64,000 nucleotides of DNA from Spirulina subsalsa PCC 9445. Its GTDB lineage: Bacteria > Cyanobacteriota > Cyanobacteriia > Cyanobacteriales > Spirulinaceae. The stretch lies in assembly GCF_000314005.1 (NCBI RefSeq), contig NZ_JH980292.1, positions 2,824,779 to 2,888,778 on the forward strand, given 5' to 3'. Shown here in pieces: positions 1-6,564 of this stretch. The position numbers and the translations under genes are program-made. Position 1 is the stretch's first letter, and each line of letters opens with the position of its first letter. Below the pieces are notes generated by a model. It was not told where the DNA came from, searched no databases, and saw nothing but the letters and a program-made list of their open reading frames with translations.

Positions 1-1
1 C

Positions 2-244
2 TTTTGTGGTCGTCTAGGTCAGTTTTTTAGGGTAGAACTCCAAAATAGTCAACTCTCCGCCCAAGTCACTACTTTAGATCAACCCCTCATTGAACAAAAA
101 GCCACCTCTTCCCCCCGTCAGATTATCGGAGTGGGAAGCGTGGGACGGGTTTCAGGAATAGCTCATTCTTTGTTGTTCAGTCCCACCACAGGACAGATTT
201 GCCCTCAAACCGTAGAGTACACGCCCAAGCCGATCTCTCCCTGA
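2..244 (+). CDS. C-terminal end of an unidentified protein (5' truncated by window)
   Basis: An open frame runs from the first bases of the window to a TGA at 242-244 and gives about 80 residues. Its 5' end lies outside the window. The tail contains the segments IIGVGSVGRVSGI and SPTTGQICPQTVEYTPKP, which I do not recognise. There is no signal peptide or membrane segment in the visible part. It ends 2 bp before the convergent PIN-domain gene. It is called coding only because the frame is open and its composition is ordinary, so function is unknown. Confidence 0.45.
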   Translation, partial: FCGRLGQFFRVELQNSQLSAQVTTLDQPLIEQKATSSPRQIIGVGSVGRVSGIAHSLLFSPTTGQICPQTVEYTPKPISP

Positions 245-245
245 T

Positions 246-677
246 TTAACCATCCTTGATTGACCAATTTTCGCTAGAGAGTTCTTGGATAATACCGAAA
301 TCAGATTCGTTGCAAGTGAGAAGGGTGGCATTTTGAACCAGAGCAATGGCAGCAATTTTCAAGTCCATATTGCCCAAACGAGGGTAGGCCTTGCGGAGGC
401 GTTGATGCTCCAATGCGGCGGGATAATCAAAAGGCAAAATAGGAATGAAACAATAGTCCTTTGCTGTTTTTTGCAGTCCTTCATAAGCGATGATTTGTTG
501 CTCAACTGTTTTCGCTTGGGAGAGAAAATTAAGTCTACCTCTGATTTGTTCTTCATAAGTGATGACGGTGACGGCCATTTGAATAGTCTCAATGGTGGCT
601 ATTTTCGCCAGAATCCGTTGACCGGGTTCACCATTACGTTGAATCAGACTCAGATGATCAGTATCGAGAATATACAT
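246..677 (-). CDS. PIN-domain ribonuclease, VapC-like toxin
   Basis: This 143-residue protein has the layout of a PIN-domain VapC toxin, a metal-dependent RNase. It starts MYILDTDHLS, with the first acidic residues at D5 and D7. It has E42/E43 in TYEEQIRG, D105 in GNMDLKIAA, and the closing motif LLTCNESDF with D126. These match the four-acid PIN active site. It follows a 70-residue gene on the same strand after a 15-bp gap, the usual antitoxin-toxin order. Cyanobacterial homologues are usually annotated type II toxin-antitoxin VapC family. The target RNA is unknown. Confidence 0.8.
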   Translation of the reverse strand: MYILDTDHLSLIQRNGEPGQRILAKIATIETIQMAVTVITYEEQIRGRLNFLSQAKTVEQQIIAYEGLQKTAKDYCFIPILPFDYPAALEHQRLRKAYPRLGNMDLKIAAIALVQNATLLTCNESDFGIIQELSSENWSIKDG

Positions 678-692
678 CGGATGGGGCTAACT

Positions 693-905
693 TTATTGGG
701 CAGTTTTGCGCCATTCTTGTCCGAGTTGAATCACGGTTTCAAAGGTGGGGTCATTGGCATGACTCCCGGCAATGCGTTCCCACCAAGGTTGTTGTAGAGA
801 GGGGACGGTGGCTAACACTTGTTTAAGGCGAGTCAGTTCGAGTTCCAAACGGGTGACTCGTGCTTCAATGGCCTGGGGCTGATTTTGAGTGGGTTGTCCA
901 GTCAT
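693..905 (-). CDS. small coiled-coil protein, probable antitoxin partner of the PIN toxin
   Basis: A 70-residue protein is encoded just upstream of the PIN gene. Residues ~13-34 form a heptad-like Leu-rich stretch (ARVTRLELELTRLKQVLA), followed by a Trp-containing tail (QQPWWERIAGS, GQEWRKTAQ). It is not an obvious ribbon-helix-helix, AbrB or Phd/YefM antitoxin. The antitoxin role is inferred from gene order, size and the 15-bp spacing. A non-canonical antitoxin or a simple hypothetical protein are both possible. Confidence 0.6.
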   Translation of the reverse strand: MTGQPTQNQPQAIEARVTRLELELTRLKQVLATVPSLQQPWWERIAGSHANDPTFETVIQLGQEWRKTAQ

Positions 906-1140
906 AGTCAGGGGTGATTTTTCAGGTTGGGGGAGTCTGTTCGATTAGTATAACTCATCTTTTTAGGGAAGAAATCCCACTCGTTACGATTCCCTCTCCC
1001 CCTCTCCCTGATTCAGCAAGCCCTATTTCGTCAGAAAACACAGTAGAATTGCTGTTTTTGAGGGAGGATCTGGCACAATGAGACATCATGGTTCGCACTG
1101 CTATGCCCATTGTTTCTGAAAGCCTCAAAGAGAGAGCATC

Positions 1141-2139
1141 ATGACCAGCAAAATCCCAGAGGATGCGTTCTCGGTGGTTTCCGTCCACGGAATCATCACC
1201 GTTAAAATCCCACCCCGTCTCAGTATTCTAGAAGCGGTGGCCTTTACCACGACTTGTCAAGGTTTGGTGCAACAAGAACCTCCTCCCCAAAAAATTCAAC
1301 TCGATTGTGGCGACACCCATTTTATTGATAGTAGCGGGGTGGGGGCTTTGGTCAAAGTGCTGAAGACCTGCCGCGAACAAAGTGTAGTGTTAAGTTTACA
1401 AGGGGTTCATCCGTCGGTGAAGACGGTGTTAGAAATGACGGGACTCCATGAAGTTTTAACTATTGATTCCTATTTAGAACGCCCCGTCGAGGCCTCGAAA
1501 CAACGGGCAGATAACCGTCCCCCGGAAACTCATCCCTCGGTGCGATCGCCCATAAAACGCTTGATTGATATTGTGGGGAGTCTAGTCGGACTAGGGATTA
1601 CAGCCCTTTTGTTTATTCCCATTGCGATCGCCATTAAACGAGATAGTCCCGGTCCGATCTTCTTTGGTCAAGTGCGCTGTGGGTGGTTAGGCCGTCGTTT
1701 TCGCATCTGGAAATTTCGTTCCATGTGTAGTGATGCGGAAGCTATGAAAAATCGAGTGAAGAATGAAGCATCAGGGGCATTTTTCAAAAACGAGAATGAT
1801 TTTCGGGTAACGAAGGTCGGGCGCTTTTTAAGACGAACCAGCTTAGATGAACTTCCCCAATTTTGGAACGTCTTAAGAGGAGAAATGAGTTTAGTCGGAA
1901 CTCGCCCCCCCACCCCCGATGAGGTGGAACGCTATCAAGTTCCTGAATGGCAACGTCTGGACGTGAAACCGGGAATGACAGGGGAATGGCAGGTGAACGG
2001 ACGCTCCAAAATTCGCAATTTTGAGGACGTGATTCAACTTGACCTGCGCTATCAACGCAACTGGAGTCTACTCTATGACATTCAATTGATTTTAAAAACC
2101 ATTCTGATTTTATTTCGTAAGAATAGTGGTGCAGTTTAA
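1141..2139 (+). CDS. STAS domain fused to a bacterial sugar transferase (polyprenyl-phosphate glycosyl-1-phosphate transferase type)
   Basis: This 332-residue fusion has an N-terminal STAS (anti-sigma antagonist) domain at ~10-112 with the phosphorylation-type loop FIDSSGVGALV (DSSG at 63-66). A variable linker leads to a sugar transferase domain at ~137-325. That part has a hydrophobic membrane helix (DIVGSLVGLGITALLF), the WKFRSM motif and the conserved block SLDELPQFWNVLRGEMSLVGTRP. The enzyme part should load a sugar phosphate onto undecaprenyl phosphate at the inner membrane to start exopolysaccharide synthesis. The STAS part should be controlled by phosphorylation. The next gene, overlapping by 14 bp, encodes an RsbW-like kinase, which suggests a partner switch acting directly on polysaccharide initiation. 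All key motifs of both domains look intact. Confidence 0.88.
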   Translation: MTSKIPEDAFSVVSVHGIITVKIPPRLSILEAVAFTTTCQGLVQQEPPPQKIQLDCGDTHFIDSSGVGALVKVLKTCREQSVVLSLQGVHPSVKTVLEMTGLHEVLTIDSYLERPVEASKQRADNRPPETHPSVRSPIKRLIDIVGSLVGLGITALLFIPIAIAIKRDSPGPIFFGQVRCGWLGRRFRIWKFRSMCSDAEAMKNRVKNEASGAFFKNENDFRVTKVGRFLRRTSLDELPQFWNVLRGEMSLVGTRPPTPDEVERYQVPEWQRLDVKPGMTGEWQVNGRSKIRNFEDVIQLDLRYQRNWSLLYDIQLILKTILILFRKNSGAV

Positions 2140-2659
2140 TTTCATTCGTAATTCAACGGGTCGAGGGAGGCGCAAGGGCGCTTCATTATCGTCTGTGCAG
2201 AAAGAACACCCCATTCAACAATTACATCTCCGTTTTAATACAGATTTGCAGGAATTAGCCCGCTTATTGTCCCAGTTGGAACTCCTGCTCTGTCCCTATT
2301 TGCCGGAGGAGATTTTCTGGCAATGTCAAACGGCGATCGCAGAAGGATTTACCAATGCCGTTCGCCATGCTCATCATAATCTACCCCCCACCACCCCCAT
2401 TGATTTAGAGGTTAAGGTGTTACGGCACAGTGTAGAAATCCAGCTTTGGGACTGTGGCGCTCCCTTTGATTTGGCTGGGAAACTTGCCCAAATTCGCCAA
2501 AATCCCGAAGATTGGACCCAAGATCATGGACGGGGATTGTGTTGGATGGCGGAGTTCATGGATGAGTTGCGCTACATTCGCGTTCTGGGTCAAAAAAATG
2601 AACCCTATCCTGAACGGAATTGTCTCATCATGCGTCGTCAGTGGAGGGGTAGGGGGTAG
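2126..2659 (+). CDS. anti-sigma regulatory factor / RsbW-like serine kinase (HATPase_c_2)
   Basis: A 177-residue protein starts at GTG inside the end of the STAS-transferase gene, so the two are probably translationally coupled. The HATPase fold shows an N-box AEGFTNAVRHAHHN near residue 73, an acidic WDCGAPFD, and a glycine-rich lid DHGRGLCWMAEFMDEL. RsbW/SpoIIAB proteins phosphorylate STAS partners on Ser and can sequester a sigma factor or other target. The likely substrate here is the STAS domain encoded just upstream (inference). No sigma factor gene is nearby. Confidence 0.85.
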   Translation: MVQFNFIRNSTGRGRRKGASLSSVQKEHPIQQLHLRFNTDLQELARLLSQLELLLCPYLPEEIFWQCQTAIAEGFTNAVRHAHHNLPPTTPIDLEVKVLRHSVEIQLWDCGAPFDLAGKLAQIRQNPEDWTQDHGRGLCWMAEFMDELRYIRVLGQKNEPYPERNCLIMRRQWRGRG

Positions 2660-2685
2660 GGCAATCTTCACGGCACGGGTCAAGA

Positions 2686-3543
2686 TTACCCATTCCCGAT
2701 TCCCCAGACACGAGGAATGAGGGGGCGACGCTGCATCTGCTCCCCAGAGTCCTCTGAGAGGCCTCGTAAATGGTGCCAGAGGCGAATAAATGCACTTTTG
2801 ACCTCCTGAGTCGATCGACCCCGATAACGGCAGTAGAGGCCTTGATTTTGGGTTTGGGTGAGGCCGATTTCACTGTGGGGGGCGGGGGGGCAAAGATGAC
2901 GTAGGGCGACCCAATGTTCTGAGGTAATAGGACTCCCCAGCCACAAGAAACTCCCCATAATGGGACATCCTGCTAAAGCGTGGGGACTTTCTACCGTTTC
3001 AAGACTGCCAGGAAGCCATTGGCGGTCAATCCAGAGGGGTTTTCCCCCTTGCCAGATTTCTGTGCGCGATCGCCAATTCCCCCGCAAAAAACGTTCCCCC
3101 CGTGCTGTCCGTCCAAAACGGGTAATTTCCCAACCGCAAAACCTGGCCCCCCAATCCAAATTTACCCGCAATTCCTGACGATATTCTGCCCCCTCAAAGA
3201 CAATACTTTCCTGGGGCAACCATTCTAAATAAGCCCCCCGTCCAAGCTCAACCTCAAGGCACTGGGTGGCTGTTTCCCCCAAACTCCCATAGATTTTCTG
3301 CGCGGCCGCCGTCGTCATTAACACCTGACTGTCGGGCTGTAACTCCACCCGTTGGGTCAGTTGATCCCCCCCCACAATGCCCCCAGCCGTGTGTAACGCC
3401 ACCGTATGGCAAATTTGACCCCCTTCCGGGTAAAACGGGCGTTGTACCTTCAGAGGGGCTTGATTGTGTTGATATTTCAGTTGGGTTCTACCCCCCTGAA
3501 AATGGTAGATCAAATGTAGTTTCCCGTGCCAAGGCGATCGCAT
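2686..3543 (-). CDS. ureD: urease accessory protein UreD
   Basis: This is UreD/UreH, the scaffold that binds apo-urease with UreF and UreG during nickel delivery. Diagnostic stretches are HTAGGIVGGDQL, LMTTAAAQKIYGS, LEWLPQESIVFEGAEY and ITRFGRTARGE. I prefer the ATG at 3543 (MRSPWHGKL, 285 residues) over a TTG 12 bp upstream, because GGAG sits 7 bp before the ATG. It follows the rhodanese gene closely and may be read from the same transcript. No urease structural gene or other ure gene is in the window. Confidence 0.92.
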   Translation of the reverse strand: MRSPWHGKLHLIYHFQGGRTQLKYQHNQAPLKVQRPFYPEGGQICHTVALHTAGGIVGGDQLTQRVELQPDSQVLMTTAAAQKIYGSLGETATQCLEVELGRGAYLEWLPQESIVFEGAEYRQELRVNLDWGARFCGWEITRFGRTARGERFLRGNWRSRTEIWQGGKPLWIDRQWLPGSLETVESPHALAGCPIMGSFLWLGSPITSEHWVALRHLCPPAPHSEIGLTQTQNQGLYCRYRGRSTQEVKSAFIRLWHHLRGLSEDSGEQMQRRPLIPRVWGIGNG

Positions 3544-3557
3544 TAAAAACTCCAACT

Positions 3558-4091
3558 CTAGACACGATTATAAGGAAGTTGAGACAGGATTCGTGCCATC
3601 GCACAAGTCCCAGTAACTCCAGCAAAGGTTAATCCCGCTCCCACAAACCCACTGAGCAACAAAAACCAGGGGGAAACTAAAGCACCTAAAATTGTTCCCG
3701 TTAGCACGAGAGATCCGGCAATAATTTGTACTTGCCGCATGATACTAATAGGCGCTTTTTTGTTAATAAAGGTGGGATAACCTTGTTGTTTCCAGTTGTT
3801 TAGTCCCCCTTCAAGATGACTCACCTTTTCAAACCCAGCCATAAAAAGTTTTTGGGCGGCTTGACTGGAACGGTTGCCACTTTGACAATACAAAACTAAT
3901 TGTTTTTGAGCATCTTGGGGGATACGATCGGCCTCAAAACTAGATAAAGAGACTCGTACTGCTCCCTGAATCCGTTCCCCAGCAAATTCTGACGGTTCCC
4001 GCACATCAATGAGATAGATTTTATCTTGTTCTAACGCCTCGTATAAGGTGGCGGGGTCTAAATTCCGTAAACGATTTTGGATGTTAGTCAT
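3558..4091 (-). CDS. rhodanese-domain membrane protein with C-terminal DUF2892 (YgaP-like)
   Basis: From ATG 4091, preceded by AGGAG, this gives 177 residues. The N-terminal rhodanese domain has LIDVREPSEFAGERI and the active-site loop LVLYCQSGNRSSQAA. Its cysteine would carry the persulfide. The C-terminal half has two hydrophobic helices of the DUF2892 type, VQIIAGSLVLTGTILGALV and FLLLSGFVGAGLTFAGVTG, as in E. coli YgaP. It is the last gene of a sulfur-handling cluster with persulfide dioxygenase, so sulfane-sulfur transfer at the membrane is the likely job. Confidence 0.85.
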   Translation of the reverse strand: MTNIQNRLRNLDPATLYEALEQDKIYLIDVREPSEFAGERIQGAVRVSLSSFEADRIPQDAQKQLVLYCQSGNRSSQAAQKLFMAGFEKVSHLEGGLNNWKQQGYPTFINKKAPISIMRQVQIIAGSLVLTGTILGALVSPWFLLLSGFVGAGLTFAGVTGTCAMARILSQLPYNRV

Positions 4092-4124
4092 GGTTAATAA
4101 ACTCCTAAAAGGTTGCAAAATGAA

Positions 4125-4652
4125 TTAACGTTGGTTGAGTTCTTTCCACTCTTGCAACGCGAAGAAGGGAACACGCAATTCTACGGGTTGTTCAAGGGTG
4201 GGAACATCGAGACGGAGGAAGTTCACCCCGGGCAGTTGGGGGATAATTTCGGTTAAGTTATACTGTCCAACGTTGGGGGAGGGAGATTGTTCGGCAAAAT
4301 CATCACTGGCGCTGAATTCTTCGGACCCGGCACGCAATACTAGGGGCTGGGGATGAGTGACGGTAATGCCGGGGAATCCCACTAAACGCAGGTGAGTTAA
4401 GCTGGGTTGATCGGGTTTCACTCGTTTAAACAGCACGACTTGCCATGTTTTGCCGTTTTGATCTTGCAAGGTTTGCCGAGATTGGTAGAGCATCTGATCG
4501 GCACTTTCGGGCAGTTGGCGGATCTCGGCGATCGCAGGTTGCCCCACCATCACCAGACTTAACAACAGGATGCACCCCAGCCAAAAAAGCCGTTTCAATT
4601 GCCCTTTTATTGCACTAAATCGGCAATTAAGAGATAAAAACCCTTTAAACAT
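4125..4652 (-). CDS. secreted/lumenal DUF3122-like protein
   Basis: A 175-residue protein with a basic N-terminus and a signal or anchor segment (LFWLGCILLLSLVMVGQPAIAEI), probable cleavage after AIA. The mature part (DQMLYQSRQTLQDQNGKTWQVVLFKRV, THLRLVGFPG) resembles the cyanobacterial DUF3122 family, whose function is not established. It starts 4 bp after the haem-sensor gene and sits between it and the rhodanese, so it is co-transcribed with the sulfur genes. The family call is from memory of the pattern. Confidence 0.65.
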   Translation of the reverse strand: MFKGFLSLNCRFSAIKGQLKRLFWLGCILLLSLVMVGQPAIAEIRQLPESADQMLYQSRQTLQDQNGKTWQVVLFKRVKPDQPSLTHLRLVGFPGITVTHPQPLVLRAGSEEFSASDDFAEQSPSPNVGQYNLTEIIPQLPGVNFLRLDVPTLEQPVELRVPFFALQEWKELNQR

Positions 4653-4656
4653 CGTT

Positions 4657-5262
4657 TTACTCCGTTAAAGCTTGTTGTAAGGCCTGTTGCACTTCCGGCA
4701 CAAAGACGGAATACATCCCGCGCAAGTCGCCAACTTGGAAATCAAAGGCTAAGTCTTGGGGGTACTTTTCCTGGACAAATTTGGGTCGGTTCTCTTTTGC
4801 CCCATGACAGGCTAAACAACTGGCCTCCACATTAATCCGTCGGAAATAGTGCATTCCCTCCTGACCTTTTACGGTGTCTTTTTGCCAAAAAGCCAATAAT
4901 TCGGGATCTTCACTAAAACGGTTTAAGGCTTGCACCGCTTGGGGGGAGTCGGGTTTATGCTCCCGATTGCGGTATTTACTGGCCATTTGCTTCACTTGCC
5001 AGCCATTTTCTTGACTCAACTGTTTAGCCCGCATCCCCACAGGTTTACAGACTTCCTGCATGGTTTGGGGGGTGGGCTCCTCGCTACGACCTTCGAGGGT
5101 GGATGCCAGTCCGGAACGCATTTGATCTAAATATTCAATTTCTTGGACGACTTTGGCCAAGTTTTCGGGGAGAATATCGGCCTGGGCTACCTTGGGGAAA
5201 CTGAACCCGCAGAAAAGGCATAAAATCAAACCTAAGATGAGGGCAGAAGGGAGAAAGCGCAT
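4657..5262 (-). CDS. Tll0287-like (DUF3365) haem-binding sensor protein, exported
   Basis: This 201-residue protein has a Sec signal peptide (ALILGLILCLFCGFSFPKVAQA) and a Tll0287-like domain. It carries the c-type haem motif CLACH in VEASCLACHGAKENRPKF near residue 150, and the typical FWQKDTVKGQEGMHYFRRI segment before it. Family members are periplasmic or lumenal haem proteins thought to sense redox state or small ligands. Its place in an operon with persulfide dioxygenase suggests sensing or electron handling linked to sulfide (inference). Confidence 0.82.
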   Translation of the reverse strand: MRFLPSALILGLILCLFCGFSFPKVAQADILPENLAKVVQEIEYLDQMRSGLASTLEGRSEEPTPQTMQEVCKPVGMRAKQLSQENGWQVKQMASKYRNREHKPDSPQAVQALNRFSEDPELLAFWQKDTVKGQEGMHYFRRINVEASCLACHGAKENRPKFVQEKYPQDLAFDFQVGDLRGMYSVFVPEVQQALQQALTE

Positions 5263-5301
5263 ACAACAAACCTTACTTAGAGTGTGGACAGGGGGGAGAG
5301 A

Positions 5302-6000
5302 CTAGGATAAAGCGGGAACTTTGCCACATTGTTGATTGGCCGGCACCGCTTCCATAATCTTCTGGGGGTCGGGAAGATTTAAACTATTCATCAGTTCAAT
5401 GAAAGAGTTGCGATCGCGCCCTGCTAAACGAGGATTAAATTGTTTCTCCTCCCCAACCGTTGAAACCGTTTGTCCTCGGTAGTCATGACCCGGATAAATC
5501 AGGGTTTCGTCAGGGTAAGTAAACAGGCGCTGGTTGATGGAATCGTACAGTTGACCGGGATCTCCGCTTTGGAAGTCGGTACGACCACATCCCCGAATAA
5601 ACAAGGCATCCCCAGTTAATAAATGGGTGCCATTTACGCCATAGGTCATGTGACAATTCGTATGGCCAGGGGTGAAAATGGCCTCGACTTTAATAGACCC
5701 CATTTCAATCACCTCCCCATCTTTGATATGACGGTTGGCACAGGCCGCAACGGCCTGTTCTGGAACAATCCCCTGACATCCCGTTAAATCGCGCAATTTC
5801 CCGGTTCCAGTAATATGATCGGCGTGGATATGGGTTTCCAAGCAATAACGCAGGGTTAACCCCAACTCCTGAATCAATTGCAAATCCCGATCCACTTGTT
5901 CCAACACGGGATCGACTAAGATCGCTTCTTTCGTCTCCAAATCTGCGATCAGATAAGTATAGGTACTGGTTTCTGGGTCAAAGAGTTGACGGAACAGCAT
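5302..6000 (-). CDS. metallo-beta-lactamase-fold persulfide dioxygenase (ETHE1-like)
   Basis: A 232-residue MBL-fold hydrolase with THIHADHITG (metal motif), FTPGHTNCHMTYG, TGDALFIRGCGRTDF and YPGHDY, in the order seen in ETHE1-type persulfide dioxygenases. The GRTDFQSGDPGQLYDSI stretch separates this group from glyoxalase II. It should oxidise glutathione persulfide to sulfite with O2. AGGAGG lies 7 bp before the ATG. It is the first gene of the minus-strand sulfur operon and is divergent from an ArsR-type regulator. Confidence 0.88.
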   Translation of the reverse strand: MLFRQLFDPETSTYTYLIADLETKEAILVDPVLEQVDRDLQLIQELGLTLRYCLETHIHADHITGTGKLRDLTGCQGIVPEQAVAACANRHIKDGEVIEMGSIKVEAIFTPGHTNCHMTYGVNGTHLLTGDALFIRGCGRTDFQSGDPGQLYDSINQRLFTYPDETLIYPGHDYRGQTVSTVGEEKQFNPRLAGRDRNSFIELMNSLNLPDPQKIMEAVPANQQCGKVPALS

Positions 6001-6071
6001 TTGGCGGCCTCCTCAATAGGCTAAAACAAGGTACACTTAAATGATATCTATGTTTTTCATATTTATCATAC

Positions 6072-6083
6072 TACCATATGGTA
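6072..6083. promoter_or_regulatory. 12-bp perfect palindrome, candidate operator of the ArsR-type regulator
   Basis: TACCATATGGTA is a perfect palindrome in the 129-bp region between the divergent persulfide dioxygenase and ArsR-type genes. ATATGGTG follows 3 bp later as a partial repeat of the half-site. ArsR-family regulators bind short imperfect palindromes that overlap the promoters they repress. It could control both directions. Binding is inferred from position. Confidence 0.6.
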
Positions 6084-6129
6084 ATATGGTGTCAAGAGGA
6101 AAATCAAAATAGCTGCACATTATTGCAAA

Positions 6130-6480
6130 ATGCTGACAACACAGGTTTCGCCAGAAGCACTTAACCGGATTGCCGAATACTTCAAGGTTTTGTCTGAAGT
6201 GAGTCGTTTGCACATCCTTTGTAGTTTGAAGTCTGGCGCAAAGAACGTAACGGAGATTATTGAAGTCACAGGACTCGGACAAGCCAATGTGTCCAAACAC
6301 CTAAAAATTCTGACTCAGGTCGGTATTGTCAAGCGCCAACCTCAAGGGGTAAGTGTTTATTACGAGATCACCGATGTGAGTGTTTTCAAGTTGTGCGAGA
6401 TTGTATGCGATCGCCTTTCCGTAAATTTAGAACAGCAATCCCAGCATCTCGAACATTTAGATGCCTTCAAGCGGTTGTAA
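6130..6480 (+). CDS. ArsR/SmtB-family repressor with SqrR/BigR-like cysteines
   Basis: A 116-residue winged-helix regulator. The recognition helix is GQANVSKHLKILTQVGIV and the wing is RQPQGVSVYYEI. Cysteines are C31 in HILCSLKSG, in the second helix, and C89/C93 in FKLCEIVC, in the last helix. SqrR and BigR, which sense sulfide/persulfide through a Cys pair, have Cys at the equivalent ILCxL position and near the C-terminus. SmtB metal ligands are not evident. It is divergent from the persulfide dioxygenase operon, which fits a persulfide-sensing repressor. A metalloregulator remains possible. Confidence 0.82.
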   Translation: MLTTQVSPEALNRIAEYFKVLSEVSRLHILCSLKSGAKNVTEIIEVTGLGQANVSKHLKILTQVGIVKRQPQGVSVYYEITDVSVFKLCEIVCDRLSVNLEQQSQHLEHLDAFKRL

Positions 6481-6564
6481 TAATTAGGGAACAGGGAATA
6501 GGGAATAGCCAAAACTCTTACATGAGTGCCTCTTACCCTTTCCCCACTCCCTATTCCATCTTCC

